A DNA stretch of 64,000 nt from Mycoavidus sp. HKI (GCF_020023735.2 NZ_CP076444.2:62001-126000); one strand, 5' to 3'. Shown: positions 51,559 through 61,262, counted from the first letter of the stretch. Program-made: numbers and translations. Notes: generated by a model from the letters alone, not told the origin.

Positions 51559-52048
51559 TTTGGCTAATGCACCTCGGCCCTTATGCATAGCGAGAGGGTT
51601 CACCCTGCTCGAAATGCTGGTTGTGCTGGTGATTGCTGGCTTGCTGATTTCTTTGGCGGCTTTATCCATTAGCCGTAACCCGCGCACCGAGCTTGCCGAA
51701 GAGGCGCAACGCCTTGCTTTATTGCTTGAGTCGGCGGCGAATGAAGCGCAAGTGCGGGCGCAGTCAATTGCATGGGAGCCAGTGTCAGGAGGATATCGTT
51801 TCCTGATCCAGGTGGAAAAAGACTGGCGTGTGTTGCGCGATGATCTATTTGCCCCCCGTCAATGGCGTACCCAGCTCAACGCTATAACGATTCGTTATTC
51901 GGGTGGACAAGAACTCGCCGAACGGGTCATATTCGGTACGGAAAGCATTGATATAGCCGTCATCGTGACACTTTATTCAAATGCTGCACAGCTTAATGTG
52001 GTGAGCAATGGCAATGGCCGTTATGAAGTGCAAGAAAACAAAATATAG
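51530..52048 (+). CDS. gspH: Minor pseudopilin GspH
   Basis: The 172-residue protein (start ATG 51530, or 51527) has the cleavage motif RG|FTLLEMLVVLVIAGLL. The rest is a soluble domain with few conserved motifs. The open frame reaches back to 51479 inside gspG, but a short leader before the cleavage site is the family norm, so the later start is preferred. It overlaps gspG by about 30 bp. Confidence 0.9.
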   Translation: MGARLARGNSLANAPRPLCIARGFTLLEMLVVLVIAGLLISLAALSISRNPRTELAEEAQRLALLLESAANEAQVRAQSIAWEPVSGGYRFLIQVEKDWRVLRDDLFAPRQWRTQLNAITIRYSGGQELAERVIFGTESIDIAVIVTLYSNAAQLNVVSNGNGRYEVQENKI

Positions 52049-52424
52049 CGCTCACGTCGCTGGTTTTACGATGATTGAAGCACTCATTGCGCTCACTATT
52101 ATCGCGATTGCACTGGCGGCATCGTTGCGCGCAGCAGGGAGTTTGGCGCTGGGAGGGCGCGAGTTGCATGATCGACTATTGGCGGGTTTTAGTGCAGATA
52201 ATGTACTTGGGCAGCTGCATCTAGAACGTGCTTGGCCGCAGCTTGGCGCAATAAATTTTGCTTGTCCCCAGGGGAATGCCGCTTTTATCTGCATCCGCAC
52301 CGTGTCGGCGACTCCCAATCCGAGTTTTCGGCGGGTCGATGTGGTGGTGAAGCGGCCGGGGCTTAATAATGAACTGGTGCATTTGATGACGGTGGTGGCG
52401 AATGAAACGCAACGGCCGTTGTAA
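52023..52424 (+). CDS. gspI: Minor pseudopilin GspI
   Basis: The 133-residue protein has cleavage motif AG|FTMIEALIALTIIAIAL. ATG 52023 (MKCKKTK...) gives a short positively charged leader. An earlier ATG at 52008 adds five residues. It overlaps the end of gspH by 26 bp. It should start the pseudopilus tip complex with GspJ and GspK. Confidence 0.92.
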   Translation: MKCKKTKYSAHVAGFTMIEALIALTIIAIALAASLRAAGSLALGGRELHDRLLAGFSADNVLGQLHLERAWPQLGAINFACPQGNAAFICIRTVSATPNPSFRRVDVVVKRPGLNNELVHLMTVVANETQRPL

Positions 52425-53067
52425 GTATCAAGCAGGCTTCACGCTGATCGAATTACTGGTCGCCATTACAATTCTTGCGTTGGTTGCTGTGCTGTCCTGG
52501 CGTGGCCTTGATCAAATTGTGCGGACGCGCGATGTGGTGACCGTATCGATGGCAGAGGGACGCGCGTTGGCACAGTTTTTTGACCAGGTGGGGATTGATG
52601 TGCGGCAAGCAGCTCTGGAGCGGGAGATTGGTCAGTCGCCGATGGCTTTTGGTGGGGGGCAGTTGCAAATTGTGCGCCAGCTTAATTTGTCTGGGCAGGC
52701 GCCGCGTTTACAAGTCGTGCGTTACCACGTGCCGCAAGGGCGAGTATTGCGTACAGCTTCGCCTCCTTTGGCAACGCTTGGGCAGTTGCGCGCAGCGCTG
52801 GCTGCTGGTGCCGACATGGAAGGCTGGAGCGTAGTGGAGCTCATGGGTGGGGTGGTTGCGGTGAATCTGCGCGCCTGGGTGCCACAACTAGGTTGGACGG
52901 CCAATATGCTCGATGTGCAAGCCGCTTTAAATAAAAATTTAAGTCAATTGACTGGGGGGCGAGCGCCTAACGCGCCGCCTGCGCGGAGCATAACAGGCAT
53001 TGAATTGAGTGTACGCGTGGTGAACGCACAGCACGCGCTCACCCGAATTCTATTGGTAGGGGAGTAA
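52402..53067 (+). CDS. gspJ: Minor pseudopilin GspJ
   Basis: The 221-residue protein has cleavage motif AG|FTLIELLVAITILALVAVLSWRGLDQI. The WRGLDQ stretch after the helix is typical of GspJ. ATG 52402 lies inside the end of gspI (23-bp overlap), indicating coupled translation. Confidence 0.94.
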   Translation: MKRNGRCKYQAGFTLIELLVAITILALVAVLSWRGLDQIVRTRDVVTVSMAEGRALAQFFDQVGIDVRQAALEREIGQSPMAFGGGQLQIVRQLNLSGQAPRLQVVRYHVPQGRVLRTASPPLATLGQLRAALAAGADMEGWSVVELMGGVVAVNLRAWVPQLGWTANMLDVQAALNKNLSQLTGGRAPNAPPARSITGIELSVRVVNAQHALTRILLVGE

Positions 53068-53071
53068 AGAT

Positions 53072-54115
53072 TTGCGTACCGCTCTCCTCTATTCTTCCGG
53101 TTATGTTGGCCTAAATCGTGTCCGCGGCGCAGCAATGATTACGGCTCTTTTTGTGGTGACGTTGTCGGCGATGTTGGTGTCCGGGTTGCTATGGCGGCAG
53201 CAGATTCAAATTCGCCGAATCGAAAATCAACAGATGATACTGCAGGCCCAGTGGGTGCAGCGCGGCGCGCTTGATTGGACGCGCTTTATCTTGCGCGCGG
53301 CAGCAGATACTTCGCCGATTGATTATCTCGGTGGCATTTGGGCGGTGCCTATTGCACAGACGCGGCTATCCGATTTACTTGGGCGAGCAGGGGCCGCGGG
53401 CGAGGCATATGGGCAAGACACTTATTTATCCGGTTCGATTGAAGATGCACAGGCGAAATTCAATTTACGGAATTTGGTGACAATGCCCCGGTCCGGACAG
53501 TTAGCCTTAGATGTTGTGCAGATTGCCAGCTTTGAGCGTTTGTTAGCCATCCTCAATTTAAAGCCAGAGTTGGCAAAGGTTGTCGCTTTGCAACTGCGCG
53601 CGTCGCTGATGCATTCAGGGCAGCTTTTTCCAGAGCGGGCAAATCCTAAGCTGAAAATCTCAGCGGGCAGCGACAACCTAGAGAGTCAAGCAGAAGATCC
53701 GTTATTGCCAATAAATTCGGTGGCGGGCTTGCTCGATATACCCGGTTTTACTGCAGAAATTGTCGAGCAGCTCAAACCATTTGTTACGGTCTTGCCGCAG
53801 CCAACCACGGTCAATGTGAATACGGTGAGCGCTGAAGTATTGGCATCCATGATTCCAGGTTTTGATGTGGCAAAGGCGCAAATGTTGTTAGCCTTGCGCG
53901 AGCAGGTTTTTTTTGTCAACACAGGCGATTTTACGAACCGTTTGCGCACGATTGCTGGGCCGCAGCTTGAGTTTGATACGAGCCAATTTGACGTAAAAAC
54001 AAATTTCTTTGTCATCCATGGACATGTTCAGTATGATCGCGCGCTACTATTGCGCGATGTGTTAGTGTACCGCCACAGTTCAACGCATAGTACACGCATC
54101 ATTAAGTATGCGTGA
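53072..54115 (+). CDS. gspK: Minor pseudopilin GspK
   Basis: The 347-residue protein. The leader ends in RG and is followed by AAMITALFVVTLSAMLVSGLLW, with no glutamate at +5. The helix-hairpin-helix-like SAM region (TVNVNTVSAEVLASMIPGFD) and C-terminal domain are as in GspK. TTG 53072 is used because GGGGAG lies seven bases before and the leader must be upstream of the cleavage site; the next ATG (53135) is too late. Confidence 0.93.
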   Translation: MRTALLYSSGYVGLNRVRGAAMITALFVVTLSAMLVSGLLWRQQIQIRRIENQQMILQAQWVQRGALDWTRFILRAAADTSPIDYLGGIWAVPIAQTRLSDLLGRAGAAGEAYGQDTYLSGSIEDAQAKFNLRNLVTMPRSGQLALDVVQIASFERLLAILNLKPELAKVVALQLRASLMHSGQLFPERANPKLKISAGSDNLESQAEDPLLPINSVAGLLDIPGFTAEIVEQLKPFVTVLPQPTTVNVNTVSAEVLASMIPGFDVAKAQMLLALREQVFFVNTGDFTNRLRTIAGPQLEFDTSQFDVKTNFFVIHGHVQYDRALLLRDVLVYRHSSTHSTRIIKYA

Positions 54116-55443
54116 TGCGATATGATTATTTTGCGAAAGGGATCAACGTTTTGACGACACTCGTGGTTCAATTACCCGCCCGCGACCCAGCACTCAGCCC
54201 TGCGCAATGGCAGTTGCCGGCTTTGCCATTTATGCTTTTTGACCGGCGCGACCGCGTGTTACGCGCGGGTAAATCATCCGTCGCGCTCCTGCCTAAAGCA
54301 CGGGCCACGGTCTTGCTGGTTGCCGCACGCGATCTACTCATGTTAACTGTGGCGCTTGCGCCACTGAAGGGCGCACGTTTACGGCAAGCTTTACCCAATG
54401 TGATCGAGGAGCATTTAATCCAAGATCCGCAAGCCTGTCATATTGCGCTTGACCCTATGGTAGTGGGAAGCAATCAGCGCGTGCTGGCAACGGTTGATCG
54501 TGCCTGGTTTCGTTTTGTCTATGAAGCTTTTATCGGAGCCGGACATCGCGGCTTACGCGCGGTACCGATTACGCGCTGCTTGTCTGTAGAAGGTACGGTA
54601 GCGGCTGAGGCCACGGTTGAGAGTGCAGCAGATAAAAAAGCCGCGCCTTTATTCGCCATCATCATTGGGCACCCTGAATCGATCGCTTCAGCCTTGCCGT
54701 CGGATATCGCGGCGCCCTGCGTTGAGCTTGCTTTAATCCGTGACGGACATGGCCAAGGTCTGATGGTCCCGCTGGATGCGTTAAACGATACGCTAAGTGC
54801 GCTGGCCGCGGACGCACCGCTTGCCTTATACCAGCTCACCGACGTGCCAGGTCCGCCATCTTCTACGGCACTGCCGTTACCGTATGCGGATAAGCCGTCA
54901 CTATCCTTTGAGGCATTGGCGCGGCAAGCGCTAACCTGCCCCTTTAATTTGTGCCAATTTGAATTTGCAGAACAATCATGGCGCCCCAGGCGCGGTACCT
55001 TAAAGCACTGGCGTTTGCCATTTGGCTTAGTAGTCGCAACCTTAATGGTGGCGGTGATTGGCGCTAACCTACAGTGGCTGTTGTTGGCTCGACAGCAAAC
55101 CGCGCTTAGCACGCAGCACATTGAAGTATTGCTGAGTGCTTTTCCAAAAACAACGGTAGTACTGAATCCCCCTCAACAAATGACGCGCCAACTCGATGCT
55201 TTGCGGATAGCCGCTGGCGAGCTTTCGCCCGCTGATTTTTTAAGCCTAGCGGAGGGGCTTGCACGCTCGCTCGGGACGATACCTGCTGATGCTATTGTGC
55301 AGTTGGATTATCGTAACCGTCTGCTTGAAGTGGGCTTTAAGCCCACGGCAAAGATTGATGAAACCTTTGTGCAACGGCTCGCTAGCCAAGGGCTCGAAGG
55401 ACATTTTACGCAAGGCAAATGGATCATTAGGGGGCGTGGATGA
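54115..55443 (+). CDS. gspL: Type II secretion inner-membrane protein GspL
   Basis: The 442-residue protein has a cytoplasmic actin-like domain (about 1-295), one membrane helix (about 300-325, FGLVVATLMVAVIGANLQWLL) and a periplasmic ferredoxin-like domain. GspL holds GspE to the membrane and pairs with GspM. ATG 54115 overlaps the gspK stop as TGATG. Confidence 0.92.
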   Translation: MRYDYFAKGINVLTTLVVQLPARDPALSPAQWQLPALPFMLFDRRDRVLRAGKSSVALLPKARATVLLVAARDLLMLTVALAPLKGARLRQALPNVIEEHLIQDPQACHIALDPMVVGSNQRVLATVDRAWFRFVYEAFIGAGHRGLRAVPITRCLSVEGTVAAEATVESAADKKAAPLFAIIIGHPESIASALPSDIAAPCVELALIRDGHGQGLMVPLDALNDTLSALAADAPLALYQLTDVPGPPSSTALPLPYADKPSLSFEALARQALTCPFNLCQFEFAEQSWRPRRGTLKHWRLPFGLVVATLMVAVIGANLQWLLLARQQTALSTQHIEVLLSAFPKTTVVLNPPQQMTRQLDALRIAAGELSPADFLSLAEGLARSLGTIPADAIVQLDYRNRLLEVGFKPTAKIDETFVQRLASQGLEGHFTQGKWIIRGRG

Positions 55444-55943
55444 AAAGTATTCTGACAACGCTTTGGGGTGATTTCTGGAGTGAGCGTAACCCGCGCGAAA
55501 AAACCTTATTAACCGCATTAGGAACGGTACTGGGCATGGTTTTGCTCTATAGTCTGTTATGGGCGCCTGCGCGCACAAGCAGCGCACGGCTTATGGCTAC
55601 ACTGCCGATCATGGAGCGCGAGCTAGCGCAGATGCAAGAACAAGCGCGGCAAGCGCGAGAACTGGGGCGCATGTCAGCCAATATAACGCCTATTAACGAT
55701 AGTTTGCGCGACGCTCTGGTAGCTTCGCTGGCGCAACGTAGCATCGCCAATGCACAGATCTCGGTGCTGAATGGCGTCGTGCAAATTAAGCTGACGAACG
55801 TCCCTTTCGCAGATGGGATCGGCTGGCTTGATGAAATACGCAAACGATACAAGTTGCAAGTCGCTGAAGCTCATGTGACAAGCCTTAACGAAGTAGGCCG
55901 AGTGAATCTTACGATGTTGTTGCAAACGCCGGTTGCGCGTTAA
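55440..55943 (+). CDS. gspM: Type II secretion inner-membrane protein GspM
   Basis: The 167-residue protein has the N-terminal motif WSERNPREKTLL before one membrane helix (about 24-42) and a periplasmic ferredoxin-like domain. It pairs with GspL. The start overlaps the gspL stop by four bases (ATGA). Confidence 0.92.
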   Translation: MKSILTTLWGDFWSERNPREKTLLTALGTVLGMVLLYSLLWAPARTSSARLMATLPIMERELAQMQEQARQARELGRMSANITPINDSLRDALVASLAQRSIANAQISVLNGVVQIKLTNVPFADGIGWLDEIRKRYKLQVAEAHVTSLNEVGRVNLTMLLQTPVAR

Positions 55944-55947
55944 TTTC

Positions 55948-56727
55948 ATGCGTTCATTATTGCAAAAATCCAAAAAGGCGCTGCCATGGAGCTTGGTCGC
56001 GCTGGTTTCAATTATGTTCACGGTGCTGGTACTCTTGCCGGCGGCTTGGTTTTCACCGTTAGTGGCGCAAGCAACAGGTGGTCGCGTCAGTTTAGCGGCT
56101 CCGGCCGGCTCGCTATGGCATGGCTCAGCAGTGCTGATGTTAGCGGCCGGGCCGAAAGCGAGTGCCCCCACCGCGTTAGCGGGGCGCATTGAGTGGCATA
56201 CAGCATTCTGGCCGCTCTTCTTGGGGAAAGCGAAAATCTCAATGCATGCTAACGAGGCGATGTCCGAGGCGGTCCAACTTATCATGACACCGCGTGGAGC
56301 CACCCTTTCCTCTGGACGTTTAGACGTACCTGCAAGCTTATTGGCCGGCTTGGGCGCGCCGTTTAATACCTTTAACTTGCAAGGTGAGGTGCGGCTGCAA
56401 TGGAGCGATTGGCTGCTTTTAGGGGATAAGCCATTTGGCCGACTTATGCTGAGCTTAAACAACATGTCATCGCGGGTTTCACGCGTGAAGCCGTTGGGCT
56501 CCTATCGAGTCGTAATGCAAGCACTCGGCCGTGACGCGACGCTTGAGCTCGCGACAACAAAAGGTCCTCTTCTGCTTGACGGACGTGGCCAGTGGGCCAA
56601 GCAAAAGTTTTCTTTTCGTGGTACGGCCCAAGCAGACGCTACCGAACGGGAAAATTTACGCACTTTGCTCAATTTGCTCGGTAATCGTATTGAGCATGAC
56701 GTGTATGCGTTGGTTCTAGATCTCTAA
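55948..56727 (+). CDS. gspN: Type II secretion protein GspN
   Basis: The 259-residue protein has one N-terminal membrane helix (about 16-36, LVALVSIMFTVLVLLPAAWF) and a mainly beta-stranded periplasmic part with GSLWHGSAVL. GspN occurs in only some type II systems and its exact role is unclear. ATG 55948 starts four bases after the gspM stop. No gspO prepilin peptidase gene is in the window, so it must be elsewhere. Confidence 0.88.
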   Translation: MRSLLQKSKKALPWSLVALVSIMFTVLVLLPAAWFSPLVAQATGGRVSLAAPAGSLWHGSAVLMLAAGPKASAPTALAGRIEWHTAFWPLFLGKAKISMHANEAMSEAVQLIMTPRGATLSSGRLDVPASLLAGLGAPFNTFNLQGEVRLQWSDWLLLGDKPFGRLMLSLNNMSSRVSRVKPLGSYRVVMQALGRDATLELATTKGPLLLDGRGQWAKQKFSFRGTAQADATERENLRTLLNLLGNRIEHDVYALVLDL

Positions 56728-56785
56728 TTAGAGTTAACGATAACCTTACTGTTCTATTGCTATGGCTGCAAGTCAAGGTAAAAAA

Positions 56786-58273
56786 ATGCAAGCATTTAAA
56801 AAATGGTGGCCTGTTGCTGGGCATTCTTCTTTAATCAGATTGATCTCTCACATCACGTTATGCGCGGCCATTGGGCTATTAACGAGTGGCCTAACCAGTT
56901 GTGCCGTGGGTCCTAACTATACGCGTGCCATGCTGGCTGTACCTGAAAAATTTAAGCAGGCGCCTGCTGGCTGGAAAGTTGCGCAGCCGGCTGATCAATT
57001 TGAGCGCGGTGCCTGGTGGCAAGTATTCAATGATCCACAGTTAAATACGCTTGCTGACAGAATTGATATCTCAAACCAAACCGTAGCGGTCTATGCGGCA
57101 ACTTATCAGCAAGCCCGCGCCTTGGCGGCTCAGGCGCGCGCAGCTTTTTTACCCAAAGTGGGCATAGCAGCAGACGTTAAGCGTTTGCGCACACCATCGC
57201 GTAAAGCGAACGGTCTGAGTGCAGTGGACACAGCATACTCATTATCGCTTGATGCGTCTTGGGAGCCTGATTTGTGGGGTACGCTACAACGTACAAAGAG
57301 AGCTGAACAAGCCCAAGTGCAAAGTGCTGCGGCAGAGTTTGCGAATGCGCGCCTATCTGCTCAAGCGACATTGGTGCAGAATTACTTTCAGCTGCGCACG
57401 CTGGATGCCATTCAAAAATTACTGGACAATACGGTGCTGGCTTATCGTCAAGCCCTCAAACTTACGCAAAATCGTTATGCCCAGGGAGTTGCTGCACGTG
57501 CTGATGTGCTACAAGCACAAACAGCATTACAAGCGGCGCAAGCCGCCGCATTTAACAATGGCATTGCGCGTGCCCAATACGAACATGCGATAGCCGTGCT
57601 GGTGGGTGAGCCTGCCTCAACTTTCTCGCTAGCCATCTCACCATTGCAGATGGCTGCGCCGCCGCGCATACCATTAACGCTCCCCTCAGCATTGCTTGAG
57701 CGTCGGCCTGATATTGCTTCCGCTGAGCGCCGTGCCGCTGCGGCCAACGAAAAAATCGGCATCAGCATGGCAGCATTTTTTCCATCATTGACGCTTTCGG
57801 CAGCAGGCGGCTCCCGGAGCTCGGTGTTTGCGCAGTGGTTCAGTGTGCCTGCACGCGTTTGGTCATTGGGCCCGCAATTAGCGGCTACCTTGTTTGATGG
57901 AGGTGCGCGGCAGGCGCAAACAGTCGCTGCGCGTGCGGCGTTTGAACAGGATACAGCGCATTATCGACAAGCGGTGTTGAGCGCATTTCAAGAGGTTGAG
58001 GACGCACTGGCGGCCCTGCGTATCCTGGCACAAGAAGCTGCGCTACAGCAACAGGCCGTGCAGTCAGCACAACAAGCACTGGACATTGTTTTAAATCAAT
58101 ACAAAGCTGGCATGACGATGTATCTTAGCGTCATTTCTGCCCAGGCAACCGCGTTTGCTGCTGAGCAGAAAATGGTAAGCATCAATGGCCAGCGGATGGT
58201 TTCTGCGGCGGGCTTGATTAAAGCGCTTGGCGGGGGTTGGGATGTCTCGCAGATGGCAGGGCAAAGTCAATAA
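56786..58273 (+). CDS. Outer-membrane efflux lipoprotein, NodT/OprM family (TolC-like)
   Basis: The 495-residue protein (start ATG 56786 after AAGG; ATG 56762 also possible) has a signal peptide with lipobox LTSC followed by AVGPNY, the usual start of a NodT-family factor. Long helices rich in Ala and Gln (TYQQARALAAQARAAFLPKVG and the repeat near residue 400) form the periplasmic tunnel. It would pair with an RND or MFS pump. No adaptor or pump gene is next to it, so it is an orphan outer-membrane factor. Confidence 0.92.
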   Translation: MQAFKKWWPVAGHSSLIRLISHITLCAAIGLLTSGLTSCAVGPNYTRAMLAVPEKFKQAPAGWKVAQPADQFERGAWWQVFNDPQLNTLADRIDISNQTVAVYAATYQQARALAAQARAAFLPKVGIAADVKRLRTPSRKANGLSAVDTAYSLSLDASWEPDLWGTLQRTKRAEQAQVQSAAAEFANARLSAQATLVQNYFQLRTLDAIQKLLDNTVLAYRQALKLTQNRYAQGVAARADVLQAQTALQAAQAAAFNNGIARAQYEHAIAVLVGEPASTFSLAISPLQMAAPPRIPLTLPSALLERRPDIASAERRAAAANEKIGISMAAFFPSLTLSAAGGSRSSVFAQWFSVPARVWSLGPQLAATLFDGGARQAQTVAARAAFEQDTAHYRQAVLSAFQEVEDALAALRILAQEAALQQQAVQSAQQALDIVLNQYKAGMTMYLSVISAQATAFAAEQKMVSINGQRMVSAAGLIKALGGGWDVSQMAGQSQ

Positions 58274-58301
58274 TTGGCCAGTTACAAATCATCTGCTGTG
58301 T

Positions 58302-58338
58302 GGATGAAAATCATCCATTGCGTGGACGATTTTCATCC
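58302..58338. promoter_or_regulatory. 16-bp palindromic operator at the DUF4143 ATPase promoter
   Basis: Left arm 58302-58317 and right arm 58323-58338 are inverted repeats, 15 of 16 matching, around a five-base centre TTGCG. The outer GGATGAAAATC/GATTTTCATCC is perfect. The palindrome covers the -35 hexamer and most of the spacer, a position suited to repression. Confidence 0.7.
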
Positions 58339-58346
58339 ATTAGAAT
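58318..58346 (+). promoter_or_regulatory. Candidate leaderless promoter of the DUF4143 ATPase gene
   Basis: TTGCGT (58318-58323) and TAGAAT (58341-58346) are separated by 17 bp. The start codon begins at 58353, about where transcription should start, so the mRNA would have almost no 5' leader. Confidence 0.6.
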
Positions 58347-58352
58347 GATGAT

Positions 58353-59591
58353 ATGTACACCAGACATATTACCCCTTTGCTGTTAGAAGCATTAACTGAC
58401 ACACCAGTTGTATTAATCAATGGAGCGCGCCAGACCGGTAAAAGCACACTAGCTCAAGTACCGGAGATCCACAGCTATCGCTATTTAACACTGGACAATC
58501 CAGTCGTGCTGGCGTCTGCAAAGAATGATCCAAGTGGTTTTATTGATGCGCTTGATGGTCCGGTTGTTCTAGATGAGGTACAACGTGCCCCGGAGCTCTT
58601 CCTGTCGATTAAGGCTGCGGTTGATCGCGATCGTAGGCCCGGCCGTTTTTTGTTGACGGGATCGGCTCATGTTCTATTGCTACCAACGATTGCTGATTCC
58701 TTGGCTGGGCGTATGGAGATATTGTCGCTCTGGCCTTTATCGACTGCGGAGTTAGCGGGTATACCAAGGTTTAATCGTGCGGATTGGCTGTTTAATGGTG
58801 AACTCAATGCGTTAGCAATTCCCGCTTGCAAACGTGAGCAATTGATTGATACTTTGCTAGCTGGAGGGTTTCCAGAGGCCGCTAGCCGGAGTCTAGAAAA
58901 GCGCCGTTCAGCATGGTTTGATAGTTATTTACACGCTATTTTGCAGCGAGATGTACGTGAATTGGCAAATCTCGAACAATTGTCCGAAGTGCCTAATTTA
59001 CTCCAATTGCTTGCCGCACGCAGCGCCAACTTGCTGAATTTTGCAGAATTGTCACGCTCAAGCGGCTTGCCGCAAACCACCTTAAAGCGCTATTTCAGTT
59101 TGTTGGAGATGCTGTTTTTAGTCTATCGGCTACCTGCTTGGCACCGTAATGCAAGCAAACGATTGGTAAAAGCCTCTAAAGTGTTTATTCTAGATAGTGG
59201 TTTGCTTGCTCATCTAAGCAATGTATCTAAGAGCCATTTGATGGCAGGAGCTGGGCTACCGGGCGAGTTGGTTGAAACTTTTGTATTAAATGAGCTGCTT
59301 AAACATTTGGCTTTTGCAAAACAAAAAATGACTTTGTGGCATTACCGTACCCAAACTAATTTTGAAGTGGATTTTGTGCTGGAAAATCGGCTAGGTAAAC
59401 TCACCGGCATTGAGGTTAAAGCAAGCAGCACGGTGACTAGCCATGATTTTAGAGGGTTGCGTCATTTGCAAGAGAATGAGCCAGAGGCGTTTCAGCGCGG
59501 TATTGTGCTGTATAGCGGACAGGAGATCGTGCCGTTTAGTCCCTATTTATTTGCTGTTCCGTTATCGATGTGGTGGGCAACGGCTAATTAA
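58353..59591 (+). CDS. AAA ATPase with DUF4143 domain (AAA_14 family)
   Basis: The 412-residue protein. P-loop GARQTGKST (residues 24-32) and Walker B GPVVLDEVQR (about 69-78) define an AAA_14 ATPase. The middle and C-terminal parts form DUF4143, with a nuclease-like signature FEVDFVLENRLG...GIEVKAS, resembling a PD-(D/E)XK fold. These proteins are widespread and mobile and have no settled function; some are linked to defence or stress. The long palindrome just upstream suggests tight self- or partner-controlled expression. It lies alone between the efflux gene and the convergent ahcY. Confidence 0.9.
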   Translation: MYTRHITPLLLEALTDTPVVLINGARQTGKSTLAQVPEIHSYRYLTLDNPVVLASAKNDPSGFIDALDGPVVLDEVQRAPELFLSIKAAVDRDRRPGRFLLTGSAHVLLLPTIADSLAGRMEILSLWPLSTAELAGIPRFNRADWLFNGELNALAIPACKREQLIDTLLAGGFPEAASRSLEKRRSAWFDSYLHAILQRDVRELANLEQLSEVPNLLQLLAARSANLLNFAELSRSSGLPQTTLKRYFSLLEMLFLVYRLPAWHRNASKRLVKASKVFILDSGLLAHLSNVSKSHLMAGAGLPGELVETFVLNELLKHLAFAKQKMTLWHYRTQTNFEVDFVLENRLGKLTGIEVKASSTVTSHDFRGLRHLQENEPEAFQRGIVLYSGQEIVPFSPYLFAVPLSMWWATAN

Positions 59592-59653
59592 CCCTATTGA
59601 AAATAGTAAGTCACGATAGCCGGCTTTGAATCCGTTATGAGCAATTTCGAGTA

Positions 59654-59679
59654 CCGTATCGAGTGATAGCTCGATACGG
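59654..59679. terminator. Hairpin between convergent DUF4143 and ahcY genes
   Basis: CCGTATCGAG (59654-59663) pairs perfectly with CTCGATACGG (59670-59679) around six bases. No T tract follows on either strand, so it is a candidate terminator only by location. Confidence 0.4.
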
Positions 59680-59697
59680 CTCATCTCGCTGTTAACC

Positions 59698-61131
59698 TCA
59701 ATAGCGATAATGGTCTGGCTTATATGGACCGTTCTGATCAACGCTAATATATTTTGCTTGGGCCGCGGTGAGTTCGGTGAGGTGAGCGCCAATTCGCTTC
59801 AAATGTAGCCGCGCTACTTTTTCATCCAAATTTTTGGGTAACACATAGACTTTATTGCCATATTGCTCGCCCCGTGTGAATAGCTCAATTTGCGCCAAGG
59901 TTTGATTGGTGAACGAATTTGACATCACAAACGATGGATGGCCGGTAGCACAGCCAAGATTAACCAGACGACCTTGCGCTAACAAGATGATCCGCTTGCC
60001 ATCAGGAAATTCAATATGGTCAACCTGCGGCTTGATATTTTCCCACTTGTACTGACTGAGTGAGGCAACCTCGATTTCTGAATCGAAGTGACCGATATTG
60101 CAAACGATCGCCTGATGCCGCATCTTTTTCATATGCTCGTGGGTAATCACGCTTAAATTGCCGGTTGCAGTGACAAAAATATCCACTTTATCAACAGCCT
60201 CTTCCATCGTGACCACACGATAACCTTCCATCGCAGCTTGCAAGGCGCAAATCGGATCGATCTCGGTAATCCAGACGGTTGCCCCCAGTCCACGCAATGA
60301 TTGGGCGCACCCTTTGCCAACGTCACCATAGCCGGCGATTAATGCAACTTTGCCGGCAATCATGACATCGGTTGCACGCTTGATGCCATCAACCAGGGAT
60401 TCGCGACAGCCGTATAAATTATCAAATTTTGATTTGGTGACGGAGTCATTCACATTAATCACTGGAAAATGCAGCTGTCCTTCTTTTTCCAGTTGATATA
60501 GACGGTGTACGCCGGTGGTGGTTTCTTCTGTGACACCTCGGATATGGGCCAGGCGGCTTGAATACCAATGTGGGTCGTGTTCTAAATGCCGGGCAATGGC
60601 TGCAAATAACGCAACTTCTTCCTCATTGGCCGGTTGAGCCAGCACGGAACGATCCTGTTCCGCACGCGCGCCGAGCATGAGCAGCATAGTTGCATCGCCG
60701 CCATCATCAAGAATCATGTTGGCATGTTCGCCGTTTGGCCAAGAGAAAATGCGGTGGGTAAAAGCCCAATATTCGTCGAGGCTTTCGCCTTTGAAGGCAA
60801 ACACAGAGGTGCCGCCTGCGGCGATAGCTGCCGCCGCATGATCTTGCGTGGAAAAGATGTTGCACGATGCCCAACGAACTTCAGCGCCAAGCACTTGCAA
60901 GGTTTCAATCAGCACGGCGGTCTGAATCGTCATATGGAGCGAACCAGCAATACGCGCGCCCTTGAGTGGCTGGCTCGCACGATATTCATCGCGTAACGCC
61001 ATCAAGCCAGGCATTTCAGTTTCAGCGATGAGAATTTCTTTGCGGCCCCAATCGGCTAGATGTAAATCGGCGATGGTATAATCGGAAAAGGTACTTGATT
61101 GCTTATGCATAGGCTGTACGGCGGTGTTCAT
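59698..61131 (-). CDS. ahcY: S-adenosylhomocysteine hydrolase
   Basis: The 477-residue enzyme splits S-adenosylhomocysteine, the inhibitory product of methyl transfers, to adenosine and homocysteine. The NAD-binding [17 protein letters not shown] and the family signature [21 protein letters not shown] are present, with C-terminus PDHYRY. ATG 61131 follows AAAGGAACGTGAC; a longer frame to 61242 runs through the riboswitch and is not translated. Its leader carries an SAH riboswitch. Methylases seen in this window, such as RsmG and the SET protein, make its substrate. Confidence 0.97.
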   Translation of the reverse strand: MNTAVQPMHKQSSTFSDYTIADLHLADWGRKEILIAETEMPGLMALRDEYRASQPLKGARIAGSLHMTIQTAVLIETLQVLGAEVRWASCNIFSTQDHAAAAIAAGGTSVFAFKGESLDEYWAFTHRIFSWPNGEHANMILDDGGDATMLLMLGARAEQDRSVLAQPANEEEVALFAAIARHLEHDPHWYSSRLAHIRGVTEETTTGVHRLYQLEKEGQLHFPVINVNDSVTKSKFDNLYGCRESLVDGIKRATDVMIAGKVALIAGYGDVGKGCAQSLRGLGATVWITEIDPICALQAAMEGYRVVTMEEAVDKVDIFVTATGNLSVITHEHMKKMRHQAIVCNIGHFDSEIEVASLSQYKWENIKPQVDHIEFPDGKRIILLAQGRLVNLGCATGHPSFVMSNSFTNQTLAQIELFTRGEQYGNKVYVLPKNLDEKVARLHLKRIGAHLTELTAAQAKYISVDQNGPYKPDHYRY

Positions 61132-61167
61132 GTCACGTTCCTTTCTTAAAAGCAGAAGATTGAAGAC

Positions 61168-61254
61168 ATGAGCGCCGTTTGATACGACCACGCAATGCGT
61201 GGCATCAAGGGTGTTTTGAGCCTGGCGGAGATTCCGTCGCAACGCTCCTCAAAA
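61168..61254 (-). ncRNA. SAH riboswitch in the ahcY leader
   Basis: Read on the minus strand, the leader has TTGAGGAGCGTTGCGAC, then GCCAGGCTCAA, then AACGGCGCTCATG, in the order and spacing of the S-adenosylhomocysteine riboswitch. GAGCG pairs with CGCTC to close the pseudoknot (61249-61245 and 61174-61170), and TTGAG pairs with CTCAA in the outer helix. Binding of SAH normally turns on ahcY. It ends about 35 bases before the start codon. Confidence 0.93.
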
Positions 61255-61262
61255 CAGTTCCT

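Noticed and set aside
59698..61242. ahcY starting at 61242
   Set aside because: The extra 37 codons overlap the SAH riboswitch; ATG 61131 has a good ribosome site.
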